Shown here one piece after another: positions 37,501 through 45,179 of a stretch of 64,000 nucleotides of DNA. The stretch is from Diorhabda sublineata. Lineage: Eukaryota; Arthropoda; Insecta; Coleoptera; Chrysomelidae. Numbering within the stretch: position 1 is the first letter of the stretch; every line of letters begins with the position of its first letter. A program made the position numbers and the translations under genes. The DNA lies in assembly GCF_026230105.1 (NCBI RefSeq), contig NC_079474.1, positions 3,668,187-3,732,186 of the forward strand, in the 5' to 3' direction. The notes beneath the pieces are model-generated. The model was not told where the DNA came from. It did not search any database and was given only the letters and a program-made list of their open reading frames with translations.

Positions 37501-40500
37501 AAGTCGAAACGTCAAATTCTATCTTTCTTTCAAAAACTATTAAAGAAAACTAATTTCAAAACAGAATAGACCTGAAATCAAGAACATAATTTTTTAAAGA
37601 AAGATAAAATTTGACGTTTTGACTTTTCTTTTTGTCAAATTTCATCTACTTTCAAAAATTTGACAAAAAGAAAAGTCGAAACATCAAATTCTATCTTTCT
37701 TTCAAAAACTATTGAAGAAAACTAATTTCAAAACAGAATAGACCTGAAATCAAGAACATAATTTTTTAAAGAAAGATAAAATTTGACATTTCGACTTTTC
37801 TTTTTGACAAATTTTATCTACTTTCAAAAATTTGACTAAAAGAAAAGTCGAAACGTCAAATTCTATCTTTCTTTCAAAAACTATTAAAGAAAACTAATTT
37901 CAAAACAGAATAGACCTGAAATCAAGAACATAATTTTTTAAAGAAAGATAAAATTTGACATTTCGACTTTTCTTTTTGACAAATTTTATCTACTTTCAAA
38001 AATTTGACTAAAAGAAAAGTCGAAACGTCAAATTCTATCTTTCTTTCAAAAACTATTAAAGAAAACTAATTTCAAAACAGAATAGACCTGAAATCAAGAA
38101 CATAATTTTTTAAAGAAAGATAAAATTTGACGTTTTGACTTTTCTTTTTGTCAAATTTCATCTACTTTCAAAAATTTGACAAAAAGAAAAGTCGAAACAT
38201 CAAATTCTATCTTTCTTTCAAAAACTATTGAAGAAAACTAATTTCAAAACAGAATAGACCTGAAATCAAGAACATAATTTTTTAAAGAAAGATAAAATTT
38301 GACATTTCGACTTTTCTTTTTGACAAATTTTATCTACTTTCAAAAATTTGACTAAAAGAAAAGTCGAAACGTCAAATTCTATCTTTCTTTCAAAAACTAT
38401 TAAAGAAAACTAATTTCAAAACAGAATAGACCTGAAATCAAGAACATAATTTTTTAAAGAAAGATAAAATTTGACATTTCGACTTTTCTTTTTGACAAAT
38501 TTTATCTACTTTCAAAAATTTGACTAAAAGAAAAGTCGAAACGTCAAATTCTATCTTTCTTTCAAAAACTATTAAAGAAAACTAATTTCAAAACAGAATA
38601 GACCTGAAATCAAGAACATAATTTTTTAAAGAAAGATAAAATTTGACATTTCGACTTTTCTTTTTGACAAATTTCATCTACTCTTAAAAATTTGACTAAA
38701 AGAAAAGTCGAAACGTCAAATTCTATCTTTCTTTCAAAAACTATTAAAGAAAAACTAATTTCAAAACAGAATAGACCTGAAATCAAGAACATAATTTTTT
38801 AAAGAAAGATAAAATTTGACATTTCGACTTTTCTTTTTGACAAATTTTATCTACTTTCAAAAATTTGACTAGAAGAAAAGTCGAAACGTCAAATTCTATC
38901 TTTCTTTCAAAAACTATTAAAGAAAAACTAATTTCAAAACAGAATAGAACTGAAATCAAGAACATACTTTTTGAAAGAAAGATAAAATTTGACGTTTCGA
39001 CTTTTCTTTTTGACAAATTTTATCTACTTTCAAAAATTTGACTAAAAGAAAAGTCGAAACATCAAATTCTATCTTTCTTCCAAAAACTATTAAAGAAAAA
39101 CTAATTTCAAAACAGAATAGACCTGAAATCAAGAACATAATTTTTAAAGAAAGATAAAATTTGACGTTTTGACTTTTCTTTTTGTCAAATTCATCGATAG
39201 ACGGTTGACGAATGACAGACCTGACATCGTTACATCCATATGACGTTTATGAAGTAACGACTTTCAAAAGACTATGTCTAAAATTTCATGACATTTCGTT
39301 TAGTCGGAAAAAAAATGACAGCCACACAGACAACATGTTGATGATTCAGAGCTATGTTTGGCCATGTTTATACGTAATAAAACAGATTATTTGTGTCGAT
39401 ATGTGATAATGGATAAAACACGGATCCGTCACTTAACTATGGAATCAAAACGATCATCATCTGAGTGGACTGTAGCGGTGAACCAGGTCCGAAACGTCCA
39501 AAGGCACAATAGGAAAGGTTATGGCTTCAGTATTTTGGAATGCGCGTGGAATATTGTTGTTCAAAAGAGAGAGAGGCAATCAATAGTGAATACTACAAAG
39601 AGTTATTGGATTTTGAATTAAATTTGTAAAAAATTTCCGAAGCTTGATATGGAAAAATTGAAACGTGGGTTATTTGATGGTCCTCAAATACGGCAATTGA
39701 TGAAAGACTCGGATTTGATCAAAGTTATGACTATTCCGGAAAGCAAAGCTTGAAAAAGTTTTGTGTCGGTTGTCAAAAATTTCCGGAAAATTTAGAAAAT
39801 TATAATAAGTAACAAGAAGAACCATTCCACCAAGATCTAAAAGTAATGGAGGAAAGGTATCAAATTGGATGGGATTCTCACATTATGGCAGATCACTGCT
39901 GGTTTTTGAATAGAGATTTCATGGAAATATGAAATATATTTTCCACATTTTCCTCTTTATTTACTTCGATATCTCAAAACATAACTGACCTTATAAATAT
40001 ATCTGTTATTTTATTTCTAGTTTTTTGATTTTTGTTACGTAAAATAAAAATCTTACGAAAAAAAAAATCGATAGTTTTATGAACTAGACTGACCTAAAAC
40101 CGTCAGAAAATAACTTACTGCAAACATAAAAGTATCAACCTCTTCTCTGATATCCTGATCGGTCAAGTTTTGTCCATTATCAGAATATTCCAACAACATA
40201 TCGAGAAACACTTTTCTTTTTTTTAAACCGACATCTTCGTTGTCGTTACTATTTACATTTTTGTCTTTTTCCCTTTCTAACCTCTCCTTCCTGGAATTTA
40301 TGACACGCATAGTGTGATTATGTAATATTTCATCACAGCTCTTTTCGAAATAGTAAGTCGGCGTAAGTCTATATAAGATATCGTATCTTTTGAAAATTGA
40401 ATAGGTCCTTTCTATTAAAAATTTACATTTCGCATGTACCGCTTTGACGTATTCCGAATTGGGATTTATCTGAGCGTTGATTGACACCCCCATAGCAGCT

Positions 40501-43500
40501 TCTACAAAATGTAACGATCATTTTGAATTTTTGTCTGCCGTTTTCGAAATATTAAAATCCATTTATCGAAATCCCAAATTAGTACTTTCACCATTTCACC
40601 GAATTCGTTAATTAACCACAGATTTCATTCGATTGGGGACAAACGAATTATCAAAATCAGCTGATGGCCGTTCGAAAATGACCGCCGTGGGGTAAACAAA
40701 TTCTTTTGCTATAACTTTTTGTGGGATTTGTGCGGTTTATTTATTGAATTATAGATCTTATTATTAATGGCTTAATGACTTCTTAATTGCGAAATTTCCT
40801 TCCGGAAACGTAGCTTTGTCGTTTTTTACTTCTTTTTATCTAATGAAAAGAAAATAACTCCACCTTATTCTTGTACTAAGAAAGACTAAGAAATATGTAC
40901 TAAGTTTCAGCTGTATTACTTTCACTGAAACATATCTTAAAAGTATCTGTGGAGTCCTCTTAAAACCATAAAACAAAAAACAATACAAAGTAAACGAAAA
41001 AGAAACCAGTTTACCCCACGACCGCCATTTTGACGTGGATCAGCTGTTTTCTAACGTTACCTAAAGTAAACATAACCTAATTCAATTACAAAATTGATGC
41101 GTTGCTTCGCAACATCAAGAGACATTTCGAATGTAAAAAAAAAATAAAAAGAAATATATTATTTTTGACTTTTTTCTTATTGTACACCTTTTCTCTCCTC
41201 AGCCAAGCTCCCATCCTCAAAATAGCTCCCTCCGCAAATAAAAACGTTTCGTTTAATTCAAAAAACTGAACCGGAAGTGAACCAATTTAATTATTCCTAA
41301 AATCGACTAATTTAATTTCCCACATCTGGGACCTCGATAAATGGATTAAACGACCTCGAAAACGCTAAACAAACGTGATTTTATTGTGATAATAAACCGG
41401 GCAGATGATGGAAATTATCGGAATTGAATATACTCGTAAAATAAATCAAATATTTGTCAAAATATTTATTAAAAGAATGACATTTCCGTCGTCGTAGTCG
41501 AGTGCATTGGTGCTCTGACCACTAGGCAAGATAATAAGAGTCCAAATCCGGATCTTGACAACGTCAAATAAAAAAAAATTAGCGCACCACCTATCGGTTG
41601 CTTCTGGAACACCAGAGACACGATTCTACCTGGTACAGCCTCTTAAAATAAAGTGTAGGTTTCTACTCTAGGAAGAGAACAAATAATAAATTATTTATTA
41701 TTATTATTATAAATAATAAATAATGATTTAATACTAATTATCGAATGAGGTCTTACCGCATATAATGTCCAAAGTGCAGTTTGTCGTATATTTGCTAATA
41801 TCCACTCTCTCCTCGAGAGTTTCTTTTTCCAACAACTCTATCAAAGTATCACCACATTTTTCTATAATATTTATAAAATTTTCCAAGTTAGAAAAATGAA
41901 AAGATGGCGTCAACATTTTCCTTCTTTTCCTCCAGATCGGTTCTAAAATAAGGAACGAAACAAAGAAAAGGTTTTACATTAAACAAAAGGGGTAAAGATG
42001 TGTTCACCTTTCGCTATTAGCAGACCGGAACCCAACCAGCTACTCAAAAAATCGTATTCATCAGTTTTTTTGAGTATATCCCATTTTCCCAAGACGAATT
42101 CCAAAAATCTTGGATCAGAAACCAGTACAAAATTTTTAATAATTATATTGATGGCACAAAGACCATTATGATCATTTAAATATCTTGTATACGCTTCTAA
42201 AATATCTAAAACATTCGATAAATATATCAGCTTACTACCACCATAAGTATTAACGATATGATCGACGACAGCCAACACTTTGATATAAATTGTAAGACGC
42301 CATCATAATTGTAAGCTACAAAGAAAGGCACGTCATAAAAAGCGTCATCTCGTGTGTCAACTGTCACTAGCACCATCTGTTATATGTCACGATTGTAAAC
42401 TAGTAAACTATAAAGAAAGTCACTTCATAAGTAACGTCATCATGTGTTTCAACTGTCACCAGTATTATCTGTCATATGTCACTGATTTTAATAGAATCAT
42501 TTGACATCTTTCTATCATATGTTCTATGATCGTAATTATGATCACGTGCGATTCGATTTAACTTATAAGATACTTGTAAACTATGAAGAAAGTCACGTCA
42601 TATGTAACGTCATCTTGTGTGTCAACAGGCACCAGTACTATTTGTCATAAGTCATTGCTTTCAATAGAATTGAACTTGACATTTTGTCTATTATATGTTC
42701 TATAATCGTAATAATATTCCCGTGCGTTGCGATCTAATTTGTGAGACGCCATTTTGACTATAAACTATAAAGAAAGTCACGTCATATGTAGCGTCATCTT
42801 ATGTGTCAACAACGACATACATCGACGCCAAAATATACAGCCAACACTTTGATATAAATTGTAAGACGCCATCATAATTGTACGCTACAAAGAAAGGCAT
42901 GTCATGAGAAGCGTCATCTCGTGTGTCAACTGTCACTAGCACCATCTGTCATATGTCACGATTGTAAACTAGTAAACTATAAAGAAAGTCACTTCATAAG
43001 TAACGTCATCATGTGTTTCAACTGTCACCAGTATTATCTGTCATATGTCACTGATTTTAATAGAATCATTTGACATCTTTCTATCATATGTTCTATGATC
43101 GTAATTATGATCACGTGCGATTCGATTTAACTTATAAGATACTTGTAAACTATGAAGAAAGTCACGTCATATGTAACGTCATCTTGTGTGTCAACAGGCA
43201 CCAGTACTATTTGTCACAAGTCACTGGTTTCAATAGAATTGAACTTGACATTTTGTCTATTATATGTTCTATAATCGTAATAATATTCCCGTGCGTTGCG
43301 ATCTAATTTGTGAGACGCCATTTTGACTATAAACTATAAAGAAAGTCACGTCATATGTAGCGTCATCTTATGTGTCAACAACGACATACATCGACGCCAA
43401 AATATACAGCCAACACTTTGATATAAATTGTAAGACGCCATCATAATTGTAAGCTACAAAGAAAGGCATGTCATAAGAAGCGTCATCTCGTGTGTCAACT

Positions 43501-44186
43501 GTCACTAGCACCATCTGTCATATGTCACGATTGTAAACTAGTAAACTATAAAGAAAGTCACTTCATAAGTAACGTCATCATGTGTTTCAACTGTCACCAG
43601 TATTATCTGTCATATGTCACTGATTTTAATAGAATCATTTGACATCTTTCTATCATATGTTCTATGATCGTAATTATGATCACGTGCGATTCGATTTAAC
43701 TTATAAGATACTTGTAAACTATGAAGAAAGTCACGTCATATGTAGCGTCATCTTGTTTATCAACTGTCACTAACACCATCTGTCACATGTCACTGGTTTT
43801 AATAGAATCACTTGACACCTTGTTTAACACATGTTCTATGATCGTAATTATGATCATGTTCTGTGTCGTGTATGATGTATTCTGTGTATTGTCAATTTAG
43901 CCAAAGATCACAGACTTTATATTATTTGTTCACAGCGGGAGACATCATACCATTAAAAAGTATAGTAATCCAAGGTAGTAAAAATGTTTTCGTTTGGTAG
44001 GGATAATTTGATGGTTAGCAGATAAAACTAACCTGTTGGATTCGCAACTTCTAACAGATTGCCGAAAATTGGATTCTGCGGCACTTCGGGTATCCATTTC
44101 GTCAATTCTTTTTCTCTTTTCTTCATCCATTGGTAAACTATTGCAACAACGATTAACGTAATCAACATCGGAATCAGTACACTCAT
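16371..44186 (-). CDS. CYP4: cytochrome P450, CYP4 family (eight exons, complete)
   Basis: A heme-thiolate monooxygenase predicted to sit on the ER membrane by an N-terminal helix; CYP4 enzymes typically oxidise fatty acids, hormones or xenobiotics, but the substrate here is unknown. Eight exons (44186-44033, 42205-42008, 41942-41757, 40501-40119, 29377-29309, 18416-18301, 16839-16607, 16543-16371) join at GT/AG sites in consistent phase into 503 residues, normal for the family. Seen: hydrophobic anchor 3-18, Pro-rich hinge 33-39, WxxxR 121-125, I-helix FMFAGHDTT 304-312, ExxR 366-369, PEKFDPSRF 416-424, PFSAGPRNCIG 437-447 with heme-ligand Cys445. The CYP4 signature has Ala307 where most members have the heme-esterifying Glu. 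Introns are 65 bp to 10.9 kb; the two largest contain satellites. No stop or frameshift, so it looks functional; expression is untested. Confidence 0.93.
16607..16839 (-). CDS. CYP4: P450 exon 7 (K' helix to heme loop)
   Basis: Encodes LYPSVPYIGR, the PxxFxPxRF motif and PFSAGPRNCI. The donor GTGAGA follows inside codon 447. Confidence 0.95.
17110..17760 (+). pseudogene. IS630/Tc1-mariner superfamily transposase remnant in P450 intron 6
   Basis: Plus-strand pieces in order: NPSTSIRRRAQELGLQRTTL (about 17290-17350), KIQLTQELLPEDHL (about 17390-17430), NSRFWVMENPQ and PLHPLKVTVWCAMV (17535-17625), and DWPPRSPDLTAPDFYLWG (about 17630-17685), the last catalytic-domain block. Stops and frameshifts occur throughout. 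It is distinct from the mariner remnants, which end in PPYSPDLAP. Confidence 0.75.
17830..18010 (+). pseudogene. LINE 3' remnant in P450 intron 6
   Basis: One frame ends RRGRPSKIWKEGIEENMK followed by DRG, similar to the GRPR-W-D tail seen after reverse transcriptase in several LINE families. Short and degraded. Confidence 0.45.
18301..18416 (-). CDS. CYP4: P450 exon 6 (J-K helices)
   Basis: Encodes DKVVEEQKRIFGN through LLDMTYLDLVLKECL; the R of ExxR is completed across the intron (AG|A). Acceptor TTTCCAG, donor GTACAT. Confidence 0.9.
18541..19965 (-). pseudogene. Tigger/pogo transposase pseudogene in P450 intron 5
   Basis: Read from 19924 leftwards: an intact N-terminal CENP-B-type helix-turn-helix (MSKRKALSVADKINILKD, then IPPSTLSTVIKNRD), the second DNA-binding part (FQASSGWLDKGK), the first catalytic region with a stop in it (FNTD, stop, CGLFYKCLPNKTSAFKHDK), GGKNSKERVTV, the second catalytic block (KVILFVDNCPAHPHHVKL, 19170-19210) and the C-terminal tail (LSAFETIRHDFQ, near 18790-18823). 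This is the TIGD/Tigger order at near full length, with several stops. Clear terminal repeats were not found; GTTCGTTATAAAC near 18562 may be part of one. Confidence 0.85.
20140..28786 (+). repeat. 8.65-kb minisatellite of 21- and 17-bp units (P450 intron 5)
   Basis: The basic unit is CTTCGTTATATCGAAG followed by ATTTT (21 bp); a frequent 17-bp form lacks CTTC, and another lacks TCGT (ends ...TTTTCTTATATGG). I estimate roughly 420 units. Substitution types ATCGAAG, ATGGAAG, CTGGAAG and rare GGGTGATT/GGGGGATT occur in recurring strings, so larger blocks have been copied (the GGGTGATT-GGGGGATT pair at about 21650, 23790 and 27607). No unit contains a forward stop in any frame, so the heptads LRYIEDF, SLYRRFS and FVISKIF are all open and 17-bp units shift between them. 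The open frame 20042-29002 (2,986 codons) and the other overlapping frames here are read as artefacts, not genes. Confidence 0.95.
28840..29215 (-). pseudogene. mariner (SETMAR-type) remnant in P450 intron 5
   Basis: Minus strand: LMGHPPYSPCLTLNDFFFYP (about 28890-28955) then IKNKLRNQYFCTPEEAIEAF, preceded in another frame by HYNTNSLTSKRN. This is the last catalytic block and tail of a mariner transposase. It is related to the plus-strand remnant at 44345. The upstream part to 29215 is probably the same element but badly decayed. Confidence 0.7.
29309..29377 (-). CDS. CYP4: P450 exon 5 (I-helix microexon)
   Basis: A 69-nt exon encoding GHDTTATALSFSLYCLS and six more residues, flanked by TTTACAG and GTAAGT. 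It carries the oxygen-activation motif and is isolated between two introns of about 10.7 and 10.9 kb that hold the large satellites. Confidence 0.9.
29600..29905 (+). pseudogene. LINE ORF2 C-terminal fragment in P450 intron 4
   Basis: A plus-strand frame near 29725-29890 reads NESLLLLEDKSSAIH, then FPEIENFMMAIRDQVINTNN followed by CKKCS. I recognise the AIQDQVINTRNYKK block from the C-terminal part of a multicopy insect retroelement; the rest is missing. Confidence 0.45.
30012..39194. repeat. 9.2-kb satellite of 172-bp palindromic units (P450 intron 4)
   Basis: About 53 head-to-tail units at 172-173 bp. Each unit contains a long imperfect inverted repeat: AAAGAAAGATAAAATTTGAC with TTCGACTTTTC on one arm, GAAAAGTCGAAACGTCAAAT and CTATCTTTCTTT on the other, around a short TCTACTTTCAA-like loop, so about 105 bp of each unit could form one hairpin. 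Variants (CTATTGAAG; GACTAGAAG at 37318 and 38868; GACGTTTTGAC types) recur at 1,550 bp, i.e. nine units, showing a recent block duplication. Short minus-strand frames of 60-77 codons repeated through the array are not genes. Confidence 0.95.
39215..39625 (+). pseudogene. mariner remnant in P450 intron 4
   Basis: Frames give SVWPCLYVIKQ then RYVIMDKTRIRHLTMESKRS and SSEWTVAVNQVRNVQRH, the central mariner block with the DET of MDETW altered to DKT, followed by GYGFSILECAWNIVV. The 5' leader GACGTTTATGAAGTAACGAC matches that of the fragment at 335. The C-terminal catalytic block is missing. Confidence 0.75.
39630..39930 (+). pseudogene. second remnant of the multicopy unknown-function ORF family
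   Basis: Plus strand: KFPKLDMEKLKRGLFDGPQI then RQLMKDSDLIKV, ESKA-stop-KSFVSVVKNF, and after frameshifts FHQDLKVMEERYQIGWDSHI followed by MADHCWFLNRD. The order matches the C-terminal half of the family seen at 14830. It directly follows a mariner fragment, so both probably arrived with other repeats. Confidence 0.5.
40119..40501 (-). CDS. CYP4: P450 exon 4 (D to I helix)
   Basis: The largest exon. Begins with EAAMGVSINAQ (the CYP4 hallmark after DIIC), includes a charged variable loop near residues 250-270, and ends EEVDTFMFA directly before donor GTAAGT. Confidence 0.93.
40658..41046. mobile_element. ~389-bp MITE-like inverted-repeat element in P450 intron 3
   Basis: Left CAGCTGATGGCCG followed by AAAATGACCGCCGTGGGGTAAAC is mirrored on the right by GTTTACCCCACGACCGCCAT followed by TTTGACGTGGATCAGCTG. 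The repeats are about 38 bp and imperfect. The duplication at the target is unclear. No coding. Confidence 0.7.
41485..41580 (+). repeat. possible tRNA-derived SINE fragment
   Basis: TAGTCGAGTGCATTGG resembles an internal Pol III box A, and AGTCCAAATCC about 40 bp later resembles box B. The cloverleaf arms are not convincing, so it is not called a tRNA gene. Confidence 0.3.
41757..41942 (-). CDS. CYP4: P450 exon 3 (C helix)
   Basis: Encodes IWRKRRKMLTPSFHF, with the WxxxR of the C helix that contacts a heme propionate, and ends in LDIIC before donor GTAAGA. Phase 1 on both sides. Confidence 0.92.
42008..42205 (-). CDS. CYP4: P450 exon 2
   Basis: Acceptor TGTTTTAG before 42205; donor GTGAAC after 42008. 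Encodes NPT-DILEAY (joined with exon 1) through LVSDPRFLEFVLG and EYDFLSSWLGSGLLIAKG, the usual CYP4 A-helix to B-C region. An upstream in-frame ATG at 42276 lies in repeat sequence and is not used. Confidence 0.9.
42270..43870. repeat. three 569-bp tandem repeats in P450 intron 1
   Basis: CAGCCAACACTTTGATATAA occurs at 42270, 42839 and 43408, exactly 569 bp apart. Each unit contains three diverged ~190-bp sub-repeats with AAACTATAAAGAAAGTCAC, and one TCATATGT-ACGTCAT block each. The third copy diverges from about 43740. The first copy starts inside the acceptor side of intron 1, about 65 bp before exon 2. Confidence 0.92.
44033..44186 (-). CDS. CYP4: P450 exon 1 (start, membrane anchor)
   Basis: Encodes residues 1-51 and one base of codon 52. 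Starts at ATG 44186-44184; the hydrophobic run VLIPMLITLIVVAIVY is followed by a basic patch and WIPEVPQNPIFGN. Donor GTTAGT at 44032. It is too short to stand out as a long open frame and was found by matching the P450 N-terminus. Confidence 0.9.
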
Positions 44187-44206
44187 TTTTCCTTACTTTT
44201 TTTAGT

Positions 44207-44238
44207 ACTGAAAATTAAAGTTATTCACCATGTATATA
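44207..44238 (-). promoter_or_regulatory. core promoter of the P450: TATA box and initiator
   Basis: On the minus strand TATATA (44238-44233) lies about 30 bp upstream of an arthropod-type initiator TCAGTA (A at 44209). The spacing is ideal for a transcription start at 44209, giving a 5' leader of about 23 nt before the ATG at 44186. Transposon-like sequence begins only about 35 bp upstream (44272). Confidence 0.6.
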
Positions 44239-44271
44239 AAAAGTTGTTTACTAAATAAAACGTGTTGCTAG

Positions 44272-44320
44272 TCTGGTCAAATTAGACCAAAACATATTAG
44301 TCAAATAAAAACAAGTCCCG
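44272..44320 (+). mobile_element. solo transposon end related to the foldback termini
   Basis: TAGTCTGGTCAAATTAGACC resembles the foldback termini at 688 and 49378 (GTCCGGTCAAATTA) with one substitution in the first ten bases. No matching second end was identified. Confidence 0.45.
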
Positions 44321-44344
44321 AAAAGTTTAATTTCAGTGTAAAGG

Positions 44345-44665
44345 TCAAGGGTTTTTTTCAGTCTCACACATCAGTTCAAACAAAAACGTTTTTGAACTGT
44401 CAAACCATCGAATTGATGGATCATCCACCGTACAGTCCTTGTTTGGTACCCAATGATTTCTTCTTATGCCCGCAGATGGAAAATAAAATACGATATCGAC
44501 GTTTTTGTACACCCAAGAAGCGGTTGATGCGTTCAAATCATATGTTTTGAAAGTACCTTAATCGGAACGGACAATTGGTTAGGATATTTCGAAAAACAAT
44601 GAAGCCATATCCAATAATACATATTTGTTTTTATTTGCCTATCTAAAAACTTTTGTAGCAACCCT
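44345..44665 (+). pseudogene. mariner (SETMAR-type) 3' remnant upstream of the P450 promoter
   Basis: Plus strand: LMDHPPYSPCLVPNDFFLCP then QMENKIRYRRFCTPKKRLM (44410-44535) is the last catalytic block; after a frameshift the C-terminal tail and a typical mariner 3' end (KNFCSNPRT-like, near 44650) follow. The first two thirds of the gene are missing. Confidence 0.7.
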
Positions 44666-45175
44666 CGTACATGCACCACGTATCCGTTATGTCTATGGTA
44701 TGAAAACGTCGTCGTGTCCGGTTCAAAGGCCAGATATCAATCGAATTTCGAAACTGTTTATCATAAAAATCTAATAAACATCGTTTTTTGATATTTTTAG
44801 AATATATGGGGTCTATGTGGGGTTCTGGGAATTTATTTCTAACGGTAAACTCAACATCAACACCAAAATTGAGCCCTGTAGGAATTGTTGTTGATTGTTA
44901 TTATATTCGTATAGCTAAAAATGAAGAATAATTTCTTAACATTGAAAATGACGAAGATTTTTAGGTACGGACGTACAGAGCGGTGGAAATTGAGACGCAG
45001 AGGTGAATTGGGTAATCAGCACGTCAATCGAAATCAAAATTTTCTGGAAAAAAAATAAATAACAAAAAACACCAAAATAAACGTGTATAAATCAATATTT
45101 AGACTTATACATAGTAGCGAAAGCTGGGTAGGTACTTTCAAACTTACTCAAAAGCAAAATTCAAACAGTTTAATA
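44666..45175. other. intergenic, nothing recognised
   Basis: No coding or repeat signal that I could identify. Confidence 0.35.
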
Positions 45176-45179
45176 ATAC

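Noticed and set aside
30072..39138. Repeated small ORFs of 60-84 codons on both strands
   Set aside because: They recur with the 172-bp unit and mirror each other because the unit is palindromic.
41485..41580. Functional tRNA gene
   Set aside because: Box A- and box B-like words are present but the acceptor, anticodon and T arms do not pair convincingly.
16371..44186. Treating the P450 pieces as scattered pseudogene fragments
   Set aside because: All seven introns have GT-AG borders with matching phases, the joined frame has no stop, and every P450 signature is in order; the long gaps are explained by repeat expansion.
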